Positions 5,886-5,984 of a stretch of DNA of 5,984 nucleotides are shown here, piece after piece; the first letter of the stretch is position 1; each line of letters begins with the position of its first letter. This DNA is from Sphingomonadaceae bacterium (GTDB lineage Bacteria > Pseudomonadota > Alphaproteobacteria > Sphingomonadales > Sphingomonadaceae): assembly GCA_947446935.1 (NCBI GenBank), contig CANFIV010000108.1:1-5984 (forward strand). Reading direction: 5' to 3'. A program made the position numbers and the translations under genes. Under the pieces are notes generated by a model that saw only the letters and a program-made list of their open reading frames with translations, searched no databases and was not told the origin of the DNA.

Positions 5886-5984
5886 TGCCTGCGGCACCCG
5901 TCGTCGTCATCCGCCCCGAACCGGGCAACGCCGCCACGGTAGCGGCGGCCCGCGCGCTGGGGCTCACGGCGCTGGCCTACCCCC
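5885..5984 (+). CDS. hemD: Uroporphyrinogen-III synthase, N-terminal fragment (cut by window edge)
   Basis: Only the first 33 codons are visible. They begin at an ATG whose A is the last base of the hemC stop (TGATG). The translation has a short beta strand VVVIRPEPGN (6-15) followed by a helix rich in Ala (about 16-26) and LGLTALAYP. This is the typical N-terminus of uroporphyrinogen-III synthase, in which an (I/T)RPxxG turn follows the first strand. The enzyme closes hydroxymethylbilane with inversion of ring D to give uroporphyrinogen III, the step after HemC. No independent ribosome site is evident, so translation is probably coupled to hemC. The identification rests on this short motif plus the position after hemC, a very common order. 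Confidence 0.85.
   Translation, partial: MPAAPVVVIRPEPGNAATVAAARALGLTALAYP

Noticed and set aside
4962..5897. A 311-codon open frame on the minus strand, opposite hemC
   Set aside because: hemC on the plus strand is unambiguous, with all catalytic motifs. The antisense translation is low-complexity Arg/Ala/Gly and has no family features.
1..5984. CRISPR arrays, tRNA or rRNA genes, insertion sequences, prophage or defence islands
   Set aside because: No regularly spaced repeats, no recognisable RNA gene, no transposase or integrase motifs and no obvious composition break were seen. The window is almost fully explained by ordinary genes.

Overview
The window looks like chromosomal core DNA from a high-GC alphaproteobacterium. 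The best guess is a member of the Sphingomonadales (an Erythrobacter- or Sphingomonas-like organism). The reasons are the strong G/C third-position bias, the hemC/hemD versus tsaD/gpsA divergent arrangement common in alphaproteobacteria, and the style of the proteins. The taxonomic call is inference from recalled family features, not from a search.

Left part (1-746, + strand): the 3' end of a PIN-domain gene of the VapC type runs straight into a small predicted lipoprotein gene through a 4-nt ATGA overlap. The lipoprotein gene ends tail-to-tail against the next gene; their stop codons overlap.

Centre (743-4880, - strand): four genes read leftward. The order in the direction of transcription is tsaD (tRNA t6A modification), gpsA (glycerol-3-phosphate dehydrogenase for phospholipid backbones), a multi-membrane-spanning polysaccharide/lipid flippase-like protein of the MOP superfamily, and, after a gap of about 100 nt, a small membrane-anchored helix-hairpin-helix protein. 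tsaD and gpsA overlap by ATGA. gpsA and the flippase gene are 4 nt apart or overlap by 8 nt, depending on the start. These three look like one transcription unit. The fourth may be part of it or may have its own promoter.

Right part (4926-5984, + strand): hemC (hydroxymethylbilane synthase) and the start of hemD (uroporphyrinogen-III synthase) overlap by one base (TGATG). They carry out consecutive steps of tetrapyrrole synthesis. hemC and tsaD diverge from a 45-bp gap, so their promoters must be packed together or lie partly inside the neighbouring reading frames.

Nearly all the DNA is coding. No rRNA, tRNA, CRISPR array, insertion sequence, phage gene or convincing intrinsic terminator was seen. 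I did not find an undescribed multi-gene system. The points worth a second look are small: start-codon ambiguities with possible translational coupling, a perfect inverted repeat at the gpsA/flippase junction, a poorly characterised membrane-anchored HHH protein, and the lipoprotein coupled to a PIN-domain gene.
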